A stretch of 64,000 bases of DNA, taken from NCBI GenBank assembly GCA_023396115.1, contig JAEWXC010000076.1, forward strand, positions 43,617 through 107,616. Direction: 5' to 3'. The notes beneath the pieces were generated by a model. That model was given only the letters and a program-made list of their open reading frames with translations, made no database searches and had not been told where the DNA came from. The translations under genes and the position numbers were made by a program. Position 1 is the first letter of the stretch. Every line of letters begins with the position of its first letter. Shown here one piece after another: positions 25,588 to 33,224 of the stretch. This stretch comes from Actinomycetes bacterium (lineage in GTDB: Bacteria > Actinomycetota > Actinomycetes > Propionibacteriales > Nocardioidaceae).

Positions 25588-25637
25588 ACCAGTAGGGTGG
25601 GCACACGCAGACAGCGGGTGTCCACCCTGCTGGTTTT
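25588..25637 (+). terminator. atp operon terminator
   Basis: Imperfect long hairpin (outer arms ACCAG 25588-25592 and CTGGT 25630-25634) running into TTTT. A second perfect 9-bp hairpin (25653-25661 with 25667-25675) follows. Confidence 0.65.
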
Positions 25638-25704
25638 CTGGCACGACACCTCGGCCCCGTCACCGCGACGGGGCCGGTCCGGTCCGAGTAGAGCAGGAGA
25701 GTAG

Positions 25705-26157
25705 ATGGAGCCGTGGGAGTGGATCGCCGGGATCCTGGGCACCCTGCTCCTCCTGCTGCTCGCCTACGCCGTGGCCCTCGTGCTGCGGCGTCGCGCCATC
25801 TCCCGGCACGGGGGCACCTTCGAGCTCAGCCTCCGTCGACCCGGCGCCAGTGCCGGCCACGGCTGGCTGCTCGGTCTGGGCCGCTACTCCGGTGACCGGC
25901 TGGAGTACTTCCGGATCTTCTCCCTGGCGCTGCGACCCAAGCAGGTCTGGCAGCGCGACACCCTGGTCTACGAGGGCTGGAGGGAGCCCGAGGGCCCCGA
26001 GGTCGACGCGCTGTACGCCGGGCACGTGGTGGTCACCTGCACCGGTCCGGCCGGCGCGGTCGAGCTGGCCCTGGGGCGTGAGTCGCTGATGGGGCTGCAG
26101 TCGTGGCTGGAGGCCCGACCGCCCGGGACGGACTGGACCCAGCGGCCCCTGATCTGA
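25705..26157 (+). CDS. DUF2550 membrane-anchored protein
   Basis: 150 aa: one N-terminal membrane helix (about 8-28), then RRRAISRHGGTFELSLR and a cytosolic or surface beta-rich domain. Matches the DUF2550 family, which follows atpC in many actinobacteria (for example next to the ATP synthase genes in mycobacteria). Function unknown. Has its own AGGAGA ribosome site; the terminator between it and atpC suggests partly independent expression. Confidence 0.82.
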   Translation: MEPWEWIAGILGTLLLLLLAYAVALVLRRRAISRHGGTFELSLRRPGASAGHGWLLGLGRYSGDRLEYFRIFSLALRPKQVWQRDTLVYEGWREPEGPEVDALYAGHVVVTCTGPAGAVELALGRESLMGLQSWLEARPPGTDWTQRPLI

Positions 26158-26294
26158 TCGGGCTCTCGCGGCCGCCGTCGTGCATGACCTTGCTGAGCGG
26201 GTGGCCGGGGGAGAGGGCACCGGTGAGATCCCGGGCCCGACAGGTGAGCCGTTCTGCCCCCGGCTGCACGCTGCGTCGTGGGAGCATGGCGCCC

Positions 26295-26795
26295 ATGAGC
26301 CAGTGGACCCGTGAAGAGCTTGTCGAGGCGTTCGAGACCTTCCAGGAGGCCGGCCGGCACGCCGCAGCCACTGGCGACTGGGAACCGTGGGTGCAGTGCT
26401 TCACCCCGGACGCCAGCTACGTCGAGCACGCCTACGGCCGGTTCTCCGGGCACGACGAGATCCGCACCTGGGTCAACCGCACGATGACGTCCTTTCCCGG
26501 CAACGAGATGACCGGGTACCCGATGCTCTGGTTCACCGTGGACGTCGAGAAGGGCTGGATCATCACCGAGGTGGACAACCCGATGCGGGACCCCGGGGAC
26601 GGCTCGGTGCACTCGATGACCAACCTGACGATCCTGCGCTACGGCGGTGGCGGCAAGTGGCGTGAGGAGGAGGACGTCTACAACCCGATGGAGTTCTTCG
26701 AGATGGCCAAGGGGTTCGTCCGTCGCAGCCACGAGCTCGGCACCCTGAGTGCCGACGGCCGCGCCTGGGCCGAGAAGTTCGGCATCACCCTGTGA
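26295..26795 (+). CDS. NTF2-fold (SnoaL-like) protein
   Basis: 166-aa cytosolic protein; the pattern [47 protein letters not shown] is typical of SnoaL/NTF2-like cone folds, used for small-molecule binding or isomerase/hydrolase chemistry. ATG 26295 preferred over ATG 26286 because GTGGGAG lies at better spacing. Overlaps the next gene by 4 bp. Substrate unknown. Confidence 0.75.
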   Translation: MSQWTREELVEAFETFQEAGRHAAATGDWEPWVQCFTPDASYVEHAYGRFSGHDEIRTWVNRTMTSFPGNEMTGYPMLWFTVDVEKGWIITEVDNPMRDPGDGSVHSMTNLTILRYGGGGKWREEEDVYNPMEFFEMAKGFVRRSHELGTLSADGRAWAEKFGITL

Positions 26796-27130
26796 CCACG
26801 GCCCGATCCCTGCTGCTCTTCGCAGTCGCCGCGGTGGCCGAGATCGGCGGGGCGTGGCTGGTCTGGCAGGGCCTGCGCGAACACCGCGGCTGGCTCTGGG
26901 TCGGCGCCGGGGTGGTCGCGCTGGGCCTGTACGGCATGGTCGCCACGCTGCAACCGGACGCCCACTTCGGACGGGTGCTGGCTGCCTACGGCGGTGTCTT
27001 CGTGGTGGGGTCGCTCGTGTGGGCCATGGCGGTCGACAAGTTCCACCCCGACCGCTGGGACCTGCTCGGTGCCGGCATCTGCCTGGTCGGGGTCGCGGTG
27101 ATCATGTACGGCCCCCGCACCGCTGGCTGA
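26792..27130 (+). CDS. YnfA/UPF0060 family membrane protein
   Basis: 112 aa, four membrane helices, with family patterns [22 protein letters not shown] and [25 protein letters not shown]. Related to small multidrug-type drug/metabolite transporters; no substrate known. GTG start in GTGA overlap with the preceding stop. Confidence 0.88.
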   Translation: MTTARSLLLFAVAAVAEIGGAWLVWQGLREHRGWLWVGAGVVALGLYGMVATLQPDAHFGRVLAAYGGVFVVGSLVWAMAVDKFHPDRWDLLGAGICLVGVAVIMYGPRTAG

Positions 27131-27143
27131 CCCCGTGTCCCTC

Positions 27144-27225
27144 GGTGGTTGAGCTCGCCGAAACCGGGATCTCGGCACGCTCGATCGACGGAGGGCCCGG
27201 TGGTCGAGCTGGCCTGAGCCCGGGA
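27144..27225. repeat. Dispersed GGTGGTYGAGCT repeat, two copies
   Basis: GGTGGTTGAGCTCGCCGAAA at 27144-27163 and GGTGGTCGAGCTGG at 27199-27212. The same unit occurs at 56570-56640. This sequence family is a frequent intergenic repeat in Nocardioides-like genomes. Confidence 0.6.
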
Positions 27226-27801
27226 TCAGTCCCGTTCGCCGCCGGGCACCCAGAGCACGTCGCCGTTCTCGCGGTTGGCGTGCCGGGCCAGGATGAACAG
27301 CAGGTCCGAGAGCCGGTTGAGGTACTTGATGGCCAGCAGGTTCATGGTCTCGCCGTGCTCGGCCCAGGCGGCCCAGCCGGCCCGCTCGGCCCGCCGTGCG
27401 ACGGTGCGGGCGACGTGCAGGTGCGCCGCCCCGGGGGTGCCGCCGTTGAGGATGAACGAGCGCAGGTTCTCCAGCTGTTCGTTGTAGGTGTCGCACCAGC
27501 CCTCGAGCCGGTCGATGTAGTCCTGCTCGATGCGCAGCGGCGGGTACTCGGGGTCCGCGACGACGGGGGTGGAGAAGTCGGCACCGAGGTCGAAGAGGTC
27601 GTTCTGCACGCGGGTCAGCACGGTGACCACGTCAGCGTCCAGGTTGCCGCACGCCAGCGCGACCCCGATCACCGCGTTGGTCTCGTCGACGTCGGCGTAG
27701 GCCGCCAGGCGGCTGTCGGTCTTCGACGTCTCGCTCATGTCGCCCAGACGGGTCGAGCCGGCGTCACCGGTACGGGTGTAGATGCGGGTGAGGTTGACCA
27801 T
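27226..27801 (-). CDS. Corrinoid adenosyltransferase (PduO type)
   Basis: Transfers adenosyl from ATP to cob(I)alamin to make coenzyme B12. 191 aa. PduO-type signature: TRTGDAGSTRLGD (11-23), SRLAAYADVDETNAVIG (31-47) and, near the C-terminus, RRAERAGWAAW plus KYLNRLSDLLFILAR. Its product is the cofactor of the B12-dependent ethylmalonyl-CoA mutase encoded 0.8 kb away. A TAGGCT -10 (minus strand, 27813-27808) ends 7 nt before ATG, so the message is probably leaderless. Confidence 0.95.
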   Translation of the reverse strand: MVNLTRIYTRTGDAGSTRLGDMSETSKTDSRLAAYADVDETNAVIGVALACGNLDADVVTVLTRVQNDLFDLGADFSTPVVADPEYPPLRIEQDYIDRLEGWCDTYNEQLENLRSFILNGGTPGAAHLHVARTVARRAERAGWAAWAEHGETMNLLAIKYLNRLSDLLFILARHANRENGDVLWVPGGERD

Positions 27802-27926
27802 GCCGGGAGCCTAGCGGTGCCGGGTGCGGCGACTCCGGGCCGGCTGACCCACGCCCGGGAGCCGGGTCAGGAGCGCACCGGGGGAGAGGCTGCGGATCCC
27901 GCACCCCTGACGTCCACACCCCCGGG

Positions 27927-27950
27927 GTTCGCGAAACGAACTTCGCGAAC
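27927..27950. promoter_or_regulatory. Perfect 9-bp inverted repeat, operator candidate
   Basis: GTTCGCGAA-N6-TTCGCGAAC, with the self-complementary octamer TTCGCGAA present twice, 14 nt apart. Size and symmetry fit a dimeric or tetrameric repressor site. It could control the STAS gene or the adenosyltransferase. Confidence 0.5.
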
Positions 27951-28007
27951 ACCTCGCCAACACCATGCGTCACACACATCACAGAGCGGGCGATTATCGA
28001 CAGGATC

Positions 28008-28022
28008 ATCCGATATTCGGAT
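28008..28022. promoter_or_regulatory. ATCCGA-TAT-TCGGAT palindrome
   Basis: Perfect 6-bp arms around TAT, in the AT-richer part of the gap, about 140 nt before the STAS gene. Possible operator or promoter-proximal element. Confidence 0.35.
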
Positions 28023-28164
28023 ATCAGTGGAGAAAGTTCGTCCCACCAGAAGAAAGTGGTGTGACCGGGGCAACGGAATCCGTGCCCCAGGCGTCATAGT
28101 CGGTGAAGGAAGTCGTCAGAACCACGGTAGTCGGTGGCATCGGGGCCGCTGAGAAGGGGGAACC

Positions 28165-28476
28165 ATGGACATCCTGTTCGACGGTCCGGTCCTGCGCCTG
28201 TCGGGGGACGCGGACGTCCGGCACACCGCTGAGCTGCGTCAGGCCGTGCACGACCACCTCGCCACCTGCGGCACCGCCGCGGCGGTGATCGACGTGTCGG
28301 GCGTGGAGTCGGTCGACCTGATCGCCCTGCGCGTCCTCGCCAACGCTGCCCGGTTCGGTCACCTCCAGGGACGACGCCTCGTCCTGCACCACTGCAGCGC
28401 GGCCGTGCTGCGGATGCTGCACATCTCCCGGCTGATCCGCTTCGTCGAGGTCGAGCGCGAGCGGATCCCCGCCTGA
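28165..28476 (+). CDS. STAS-domain protein lacking the phospho-acceptor serine
   Basis: 103 aa, a single STAS domain (anti-sigma-factor antagonist fold): AAVIDVSGVESVDLIALRVLANAAR aligns with the SpoIIAA region. Where SpoIIAA has D-S-S-G, this protein has D-L-I-A, so the serine that is phosphorylated by anti-sigma kinases is missing. It may bind a partner constitutively or serve another STAS role. Ribosome site GAAGGGGGAA precedes the ATG. Stands alone, with no kinase or sigma gene next to it. Confidence 0.75.
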   Translation: MDILFDGPVLRLSGDADVRHTAELRQAVHDHLATCGTAAAVIDVSGVESVDLIALRVLANAARFGHLQGRRLVLHHCSAAVLRMLHISRLIRFVEVERERIPA

Positions 28477-28585
28477 CCCATCGCCACGACCCTCCCGGGC
28501 CGTTCCGCCGTCGGGCGGGGCGGCCCGGTCGTGCGTCTGGGTGTCGGGGAGGCGCGGAAGCGTGGGACGTGCCACACGTGAGACA

Positions 28586-28616
28586 GGTTAACTTCTGCTA
28601 ACCGGCGCTCTACCCT
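28586..28616 (+). promoter_or_regulatory. Operator and promoter of ecm
   Basis: Perfect palindrome GGTTA-ACTTCTGC-TAACC at 28586-28603, followed by -10 TACCCT at 28611-28616. A -35 at 28588-28593 (TTAACT, 17-bp spacer) lies inside the operator, so a bound repressor would block the polymerase. The same 18-bp motif precedes three other ethylmalonyl-CoA pathway genes. Confidence 0.7.
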
Positions 28617-28622
28617 CTACCC

Positions 28623-30635
28623 ATGACTGACTTGGCACGGGCTCCCAAGGACCGCCCCTGGGTGATGCGCACCTACGCGGGCCACTCCACGGCTGCGGCG
28701 TCGAACGCGCTCTATCGCACGAACCTGGCGAAGGGGCAGACCGGGCTCTCGGTCGCCTTCGACCTCCCCACGCAGACCGGCTACGACCCCGACAGCCCGC
28801 TGGCTCGCGGTGAGGTCGGCAAGGTCGGCGTCCCCGTGCCGCACCTGGGCGAGATGCGCCGCCTGTTCGAGGACATCCCGCTGACGGAGATGAACACCTC
28901 GATGACCATCAACGCCACCGCCATGTGGCTGCTGGCGATGTACCAGGTCGCTGCCGAGGAGCAGAACCCCGAGCTCGACCCCGCCGACGTGGCCCGTCAG
29001 CTGGCCGGCACCACCCAGAACGACATCATCAAGGAGTACCTGTCCCGGGGGACCTACGTCTTCGGGCCCGAGCACTCCCTGCGGCTGACCGCGGACACCA
29101 TCGCGTACACGGTCAACCACATCCCCAAGTGGAACCCGATCAACATCTGCAGCTACCACCTGCAGGAGGCGGGTGCCACGCCGCAGCAGGAGCTCGCCTA
29201 CGCGCTGTGCACCGCGATCGCCGTGCTGGACCGGGTCAAGGCCTCGGGACAGGTCAGCGAGGAGGACTTCGGCAAGGTCGTCGGCCGGATCTCCTTCTTC
29301 GTCAACGCCGGCGTCCGTTTCGTCGAGGAGATGTGCAAGATGCGCGCCTTCGTCGAGCTCTGGGACGAGATCACCCGGGAGCGCTACGGCGTGACCGACG
29401 AGAAGATGCGCCGCTTCCGCTACGGGGTGCAGGTCAACTCCCTGGGCCTGACCGAGGCGCAGCCCGAGAACAACGTGCAGCGGATCGTGCTCGAGATGCT
29501 CGGCGTGACTTTGAGCAAGAACGCCCGGGCCCGTGCGGTCCAGCTGCCCGCCTGGAACGAGGCGCTCGGCCTGCCGCGGCCCTGGGACCAGCAGTGGAGC
29601 CTGCGGCTGCAGCAGGTGCTGGCCTTCGAGTCCGACCTGCTGGAGTACGGCGACATCTTCGACGGCTCGACCGTGGTCGAGGCCAAGGTGGCCGAGCTGG
29701 TGGCCGGTGCGAAGGCCGAGATGGACCGGGTCCAGGCCATGGGTGGCGCGATCGCCGCGGTCGAGTCGGGCTACATGAAGCAGGAGCTGGTCTCGGCCCA
29801 CGCGGCCCGTCGTGCCCGGATCGAGGCCGGCGAGGAGATCATCGTCGGGGTCAACAAGTTCGAGACCACCGAGCCCTCGCCGCTCACCGCGGACCTGGAC
29901 GGCGCCATCCAGACCGCCGACCCGGCCGCCGAGCAGGCCGCCTTGGAGTCGGTCGAGGCGTGGAAGGCCCAGCGTGACGACGCTGCGGTCGCCGAGGCGC
30001 TGGCCCGGCTGGCCGCGGACGCCAGGACCGAGGTGAACCTGATGGACGCCACCCTGGCCGCGGCCCGGGCCGGGGCGACCACGGGGGAGTGGGCCGCGAC
30101 GCTGCGCGAGGTGTTCGGCGAGTTCCGCGCCCCCACCGGTGTGGCCGGCGCGGTCGGCGTGGCCGCTGCCGGCGCCGAGCTGACCCAGGTCCGCGAGCGG
30201 GTCGCGGCCACCGGTGAGGAGCTGGGCGGACGCCTGCGCCTGCTGGTGGGCAAGCCCGGTCTGGACGGCCACAGCAACGGTGCCGAGCAGGTGGCCGTGC
30301 GGGCCCGCGACGCCGGCTTCGAAGTCATCTACCAGGGCATCCGGCTCACCCCCGAGCAGATCGTCGCGGCCGCGGTGGCCGAGGACGTGCACTGCGTGGG
30401 GCTCTCGATCCTCTCCGGCTCGCACATGGAGCTGGTCCCGGCCGTGCTGGACGGACTGCGCGAGGCCGGCGCCGGCGACGTCCCGGTCATCGTCGGCGGG
30501 ATCATCCCCGACGCCGACGGTCGTCGCCTGCTCGAGCTGGGCGTGGCGGCGGTCTACACCCCCAAGGACTTCGGTCTGACCGAGATCATGGGCGGCATCG
30601 TCGACGTGATCCGGCGTGCCAACGACCTGTCCTGA
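28623..30635 (+). CDS. ecm: Ethylmalonyl-CoA mutase (MeaA-type, B12-dependent)
   Basis: Converts (2R)-ethylmalonyl-CoA to methylsuccinyl-CoA in the ethylmalonyl-CoA pathway, using adenosylcobalamin. 670 aa. N-terminal catalytic barrel begins [22 protein letters not shown] with [17 protein letters not shown] near 41-57; C-terminal B12 domain (about 535-665) has the DGHSNGAEQ (D-x-H-x-x-G) motif near 547, LSILSGSH near 597 and VIVGGIIP near 621. Length and the single-chain layout fit the Ecm/MeaA group better than heterodimeric methylmalonyl-CoA mutase. ATG lies 7 nt after the -10, hence leaderless. The pathway reductase Ccr is encoded at 38026-39366. Confidence 0.92.
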   Translation: MTDLARAPKDRPWVMRTYAGHSTAAASNALYRTNLAKGQTGLSVAFDLPTQTGYDPDSPLARGEVGKVGVPVPHLGEMRRLFEDIPLTEMNTSMTINATAMWLLAMYQVAAEEQNPELDPADVARQLAGTTQNDIIKEYLSRGTYVFGPEHSLRLTADTIAYTVNHIPKWNPINICSYHLQEAGATPQQELAYALCTAIAVLDRVKASGQVSEEDFGKVVGRISFFVNAGVRFVEEMCKMRAFVELWDEITRERYGVTDEKMRRFRYGVQVNSLGLTEAQPENNVQRIVLEMLGVTLSKNARARAVQLPAWNEALGLPRPWDQQWSLRLQQVLAFESDLLEYGDIFDGSTVVEAKVAELVAGAKAEMDRVQAMGGAIAAVESGYMKQELVSAHAARRARIEAGEEIIVGVNKFETTEPSPLTADLDGAIQTADPAAEQAALESVEAWKAQRDDAAVAEALARLAADARTEVNLMDATLAAARAGATTGEWAATLREVFGEFRAPTGVAGAVGVAAAGAELTQVRERVAATGEELGGRLRLLVGKPGLDGHSNGAEQVAVRARDAGFEVIYQGIRLTPEQIVAAAVAEDVHCVGLSILSGSHMELVPAVLDGLREAGAGDVPVIVGGIIPDADGRRLLELGVAAVYTPKDFGLTEIMGGIVDVIRRANDLS

Positions 30636-30648
30636 CCCCACCGGTCGA

Positions 30649-30695
30649 ACCGTACGGGCCCTGCAGGGACACGATCCCCGCAGGCGCCGTACGGT
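30649..30695 (+). terminator. 20-bp inverted repeat after ecm, overlapping the next -10
   Basis: Arms 30649-30668 and 30676-30695 (17 of 20 pairs), 7-nt loop. No T-run. Likely ends ecm transcription; the distal arm ends in TACGGT (30690-30695), which also looks like the -10 of the next gene. Confidence 0.6.
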
Positions 30696-30701
30696 GTTCC
30701 C

Positions 30702-30983
30702 ATGAGCGACCTGCAGTGCCCTGCCCGGATCTTCGTCGGGTGGCCGGCCTTCCCGGGTGACGTGGTCACCTGGCGCCGGGTCGTGCAGGACGAGGGACTG
30801 GCGGCCGAGCACGACCTGCGCGGTCAGGCCGTGGACCTGCTCTCGCTGGCCGACCAGCACCGCGGTGAGGCCGTGCTCGTGCTGGTGGACGCCGCGCCCG
30901 TCGAGGTGCCGGACCTGCGCTCCGGCGCGCTGCTGGCCCTGGCGGTCGACTCCACCGGGGTGCACCGGGCGCACGGCGCCTGA
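30702..30983 (+). CDS. Small protein of unknown function
   Basis: 93 aa, acidic, soluble, not recognised. Reads as real coding sequence with third-position GC bias; pattern FVGWPAFPGDVVTWRRVVQDEG then an alternating hydrophobic half (AVLVLVDAAPVEVPDLRSGALLALAVD) suggests a compact alpha/beta fold. ATG is 7 nt after TACGGT, consistent with a leaderless message. Next gene downstream has its own iron-box promoter. Confidence 0.6.
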   Translation: MSDLQCPARIFVGWPAFPGDVVTWRRVVQDEGLAAEHDLRGQAVDLLSLADQHRGEAVLVLVDAAPVEVPDLRSGALLALAVDSTGVHRAHGA

Positions 30984-31011
30984 ACCGCCTCCCGTTCCGG
31001 GCAGTGGAACA

Positions 31012-31030
31012 GAAGGTAAGGCAATCCTAA
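31012..31030 (+). promoter_or_regulatory. IdeR/DtxR-type iron box
   Basis: GAAGGTAAGGCAATCCTAA matches the 19-bp DtxR/IdeR consensus (TTAGGTWAGSCTWACCTWA) at about 16 of 19 positions if W and S are allowed. It covers the -35 area of the -10 at 31041-31046, the usual repressing position for Fe-loaded IdeR. Confidence 0.75.
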
Positions 31031-31040
31031 TGTTCGCTGC

Positions 31041-31046
31041 TACCCT
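31041..31046 (+). promoter_or_regulatory. -10 element of the iron-box gene
   Basis: TACCCT, ending 7 nt before GTG 31053, so transcription would begin at that start codon; this favours GTG 31053 over GTG 31047. Confidence 0.6.
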
Positions 31047-31052
31047 GTGGAC

Positions 31053-31454
31053 GTGGGGAAGAAGCAGGCGGCCCGGAAGGGCCTGACCAAGCAGGGTGCC
31101 GGTCCCGGCGCCCCCCGTCCCCTGCCCAAGAAGAAGTGCTGCGCGTCGGCCCAGGCCTGCGCCCGGTGCCCGCTGCAGATGCTGCGCGAGGGCACCCTCC
31201 CGTCCGGCTACACCGTCAAGCACCGTCGGCTGGTCAAGCTCGAGACCCCCGGCCTGGTCACCCTGGACAAGAAGGCGCTGCGCAAGGCCGCCAAGAAGGT
31301 CGCCCGCGGCAAGAAGCTCGACCTGGCCCTGGACCCGCGCACCGAGAAGAAGCTCGAGAAGCGTGTCGAACGGCTCGCCTGCGCCGCGACGAAGAAGAAG
31401 CTGAAGAAGCTGAAGAAGGCCAAGTCCGCCAAGCGCTCCCGCAAGGCCGCCTGA
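31053..31454 (+). CDS. Lys-rich protein with CC-x5-C-x2-C motif, predicted iron-regulated
   Basis: 133 aa, very basic. Near residues 27-40 it carries KKKCCASAQACARCPL, a four-cysteine cluster (CC-x5-C-x2-C) that could bind a metal or an Fe-S cluster; the rest is a Lys/Arg/Ala-rich helical region (60-133, repeats of KKLKKLKKAKSAKRS). A fifth Cys is in LACAATKKK. Not assigned to a characterised family. The IdeR-type box at 31012-31030 predicts expression when iron is low. The Lys-rich tail suggests RNA or other polyanion binding, but this is inference. GTG 31053 chosen as a leaderless start. Confidence 0.65.
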   Translation: MGKKQAARKGLTKQGAGPGAPRPLPKKKCCASAQACARCPLQMLREGTLPSGYTVKHRRLVKLETPGLVTLDKKALRKAAKKVARGKKLDLALDPRTEKKLEKRVERLACAATKKKLKKLKKAKSAKRSRKAA

Positions 31455-31467
31455 CCGGGTCCCCGGG

Positions 31468-31995
31468 TCAGCCCCGCCGGTCCACCCAGCGGTAGGTCGA
31501 CACCGCCAGCACCACGCCGACCAGCAGGCCGACCAGCGCGCCCACGGCCCGTCCGGTGCTGTCCTCGGGGCCACCGAGCGCGGCGCCGGCGGCGCTCAGC
31601 AGCATGGCGCCGATCGCCAGAGCGATCCGTAGGCCGATGTCGCGCAGCAGTTGCGTCAGGAACGACCCCGTCCCGCCGCGCGCGTTCATCGGCAGCGCGT
31701 CGGTGACCGCGCGCACCGGCAGCGGTCCGTACAGGTGTGGGAACACCTCGTCGCCGACCTGCTCCTCGCGCACCTCGACGTCGAGGCGACGGGGGTCGAT
31801 CCGGAGCAGCACCAGCGGCTCGCCGGCGTCGGCGTAGAAGCGCCGGAACACACCGGCGACCTGGTCGCGGCGGCTGGCGTGGATGAACCCCTCCTGCTCC
31901 AGGGTCCGGCCCCGGGTCGAGGTGGTGTAGCTCCCGCTGCCCCTGGCCGCCTCCCAGTCGGTGCGGGTGGCGATGTGGAAGAGCGCTTCGGTCAC
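31468..31995 (-). CDS. DUF952 protein with C-terminal membrane hairpin
   Basis: 175 aa. The N-terminal 105 residues are a DUF952 domain (LFHIATRTDWEAARGSGSYTTST, EGFIHASRRDQVAGVFRRFY, LLRIDPRRL, FPHLYGPLPVRAV). The C-terminus adds two membrane helices (about 118-140 and 147-168), an unusual fusion. TAGCCT on the minus strand (32008-32003) is 8 nt before the GTG, consistent with leaderless transcription. Function of DUF952 unknown. Confidence 0.8.
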   Translation of the reverse strand: MTEALFHIATRTDWEAARGSGSYTTSTRGRTLEQEGFIHASRRDQVAGVFRRFYADAGEPLVLLRIDPRRLDVEVREEQVGDEVFPHLYGPLPVRAVTDALPMNARGGTGSFLTQLLRDIGLRIALAIGAMLLSAAGAALGGPEDSTGRAVGALVGLLVGVVLAVSTYRWVDRRG

Positions 31996-32005
31996 GGGCG
32001 CGAGG

Positions 32006-32395
32006 CTACCGGTCGACGTGGCTGACGATGTTCAGCACGGTGCCGTCGGGGGAGCGGACGAAGAACCTCCGCACGCCCCACGCCTCGGTGGTCAGCGGGT
32101 GCACGATGTCCAGTCCCCGTGCGTTCGCCTCGGCCCAGGCGTCCTCGATGGCGTCCCCGACGTGCACGGACAGGTGGGAGTCGACCGGCGCCGTGGCGTC
32201 CCGGGTGACCAGCTGGACCTGGGCGCGGCCGTCCGCGGTGGTCATCCGGGTCACCCAGTCCAGCCCGAGGTCCTGCGGTTGCAGCCCGACGAAGTCGACC
32301 CAGAAGGCCCGGGCGGCCGCCAGGTCGTCGACCCGGCAGTTGGCGGTGATGGCGGTGGGGTGCAGCACGACGACCTCCGGGTCTCGGGCTCCCAC
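32006..32395 (-). CDS. VOC-family (glyoxalase/bleomycin-resistance fold) protein
   Basis: 129 aa, one vicinal-oxygen-chelate module: TAITANCRVDDLAAARAFWVDFVGLQPQ at the N-terminus and RRFFVRSPDGTVLNIVSH at the C-terminus. Members bind metals or small ligands; substrate cannot be told. Lies between a DUF952 gene and nucS on the same strand. Confidence 0.8.
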   Translation of the reverse strand: MGARDPEVVVLHPTAITANCRVDDLAAARAFWVDFVGLQPQDLGLDWVTRMTTADGRAQVQLVTRDATAPVDSHLSVHVGDAIEDAWAEANARGLDIVHPLTTEAWGVRRFFVRSPDGTVLNIVSHVDR

Positions 32396-32426
32396 CGAAC
32401 CACAGGGCGACGCGGCCCCGCCAGCC

Positions 32427-33110
32427 TCAGAAGAGACGGTCCTCGGCGTCGTCCATGCCGCGCAGGGCGTCGTAGTCGACCAGGGCGCAGGTGATCCCGC
32501 GGTCCTCGGCCAGCACCCGGGCCTGGGGCTTGATCAGCTGGGCGGCGAAGATGCCGCGCACCGGCCCCTTGCCGGTCAGCAGTGGGTCTCGGTTGAGCAG
32601 CTCGAGGTAGCGGGTCAGCTGCTCGACGCCGTCGATCTCGCCGCGCCGCTTGATCTCCACCGCCACCGAGAGGCCCGCGCCGTCGCGGCACATCAGGTCG
32701 ACCGGGCCGATCGCGGTGGGGAACTCCCGGCGGACCAGGCTGAGTCCGTCGGCCAGCGTGGCGGGGTGCTCGGCCAGCAGCTCCTGCAGATGCTTCTCGA
32801 CCCCGTCCTTCTGCAGCCCGGGGTCGACGCCCAGGTCGTGGCTGGAGTCGTGGTGGATCTCGTCGATCAGGATGCGCAGGGTGTCGTCGGTCTTCGAGGT
32901 GACCGTCCACTCGGTGCGCCCGTCCTCGCTGGTGCCCTCCTTGAGCGTGCACGGCGGGGACATCCAGTTCAGCGGCTTGTACGAGCCGCCGTCGGAGTGC
33001 ACCAGCACCGAGCCGTCGGACTTGAGCATCAGCACCCGGGTGGCCATCGGCAGGTGGGCGCTGAGCCGCCCCGCGTAGTCGACCTGGCAGCGCGCAACGA
33101 CGAGTCTCAC
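32427..33110 (-). CDS. nucS: Endonuclease NucS (EndoMS), non-canonical mismatch repair
   Basis: Cleaves both strands at mismatches in actinobacteria, which lack MutS/MutL. 227 aa from a GTG (V-R-L-V-V-A-R-C). N-terminal DNA-binding domain (1-105); C-terminal PD-(D/E)xK nuclease with GPVDLMCRD near 157 and VEIKRRG near 172. The last residues DRLF look like the sliding-clamp binding tail. TAACCT on the minus strand (33123-33118) is 8 nt upstream of the start, so leaderless. Confidence 0.93.
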   Translation of the reverse strand: MRLVVARCQVDYAGRLSAHLPMATRVLMLKSDGSVLVHSDGGSYKPLNWMSPPCTLKEGTSEDGRTEWTVTSKTDDTLRILIDEIHHDSSHDLGVDPGLQKDGVEKHLQELLAEHPATLADGLSLVRREFPTAIGPVDLMCRDGAGLSVAVEIKRRGEIDGVEQLTRYLELLNRDPLLTGKGPVRGIFAAQLIKPQARVLAEDRGITCALVDYDALRGMDDAEDRLF

Positions 33111-33187
33111 CCGCGCGAGGTTACCGGTCCGGAAGTCGGGCGCCCCAGCCGCGGTGCTGTCCATGTGGTGAGAGCCACCGAACGGGG

Positions 33188-33205
33188 GGTTACTCATGGG
33201 TAAAC
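33188..33205 (+). promoter_or_regulatory. Operator of the 3-hydroxybutyryl-CoA dehydrogenase gene
   Basis: GGTTA-CTCATGGG-TAAAC, one arm base different from the ecm and ccr palindromes. A -35-like TTACTC at 33190-33195 and CACCAT at 33213-33218 fit a promoter with a 17-bp spacer whose start would fall on ATG 33225. Confidence 0.6.
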
Positions 33206-33224
33206 GTCGTGTCACCATGTCTCC

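Larger units (their letters stand above)
27802..28164. other. Divergent intergenic region with two palindromes
   Basis: 363 bases, no gene seen. The part near the adenosyltransferase holds its -10. The middle is locally AT-richer (27960-28030) and contains the two palindromes listed separately. A purine-rich GAAGGGGGAA site precedes the STAS gene. Confidence 0.5.

Noticed and set aside
28623..30635. Methylmalonyl-CoA mutase large subunit
   Set aside because: Single chain of 670 aa with no small-subunit gene adjacent, and presence of ccr favour the Ecm/MeaA group; the two cannot be fully separated without a tree.
28617..31574. 985-codon minus-strand open frame over ecm
   Set aside because: Shadow of ecm and the two following genes; long only because stop codons are rare at this GC.
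33117..33132. GGTTAC upstream of nucS as another operator copy
   Set aside because: The second arm is missing; the sequence is better explained as the nucS -10 (TAACCT on the minus strand).
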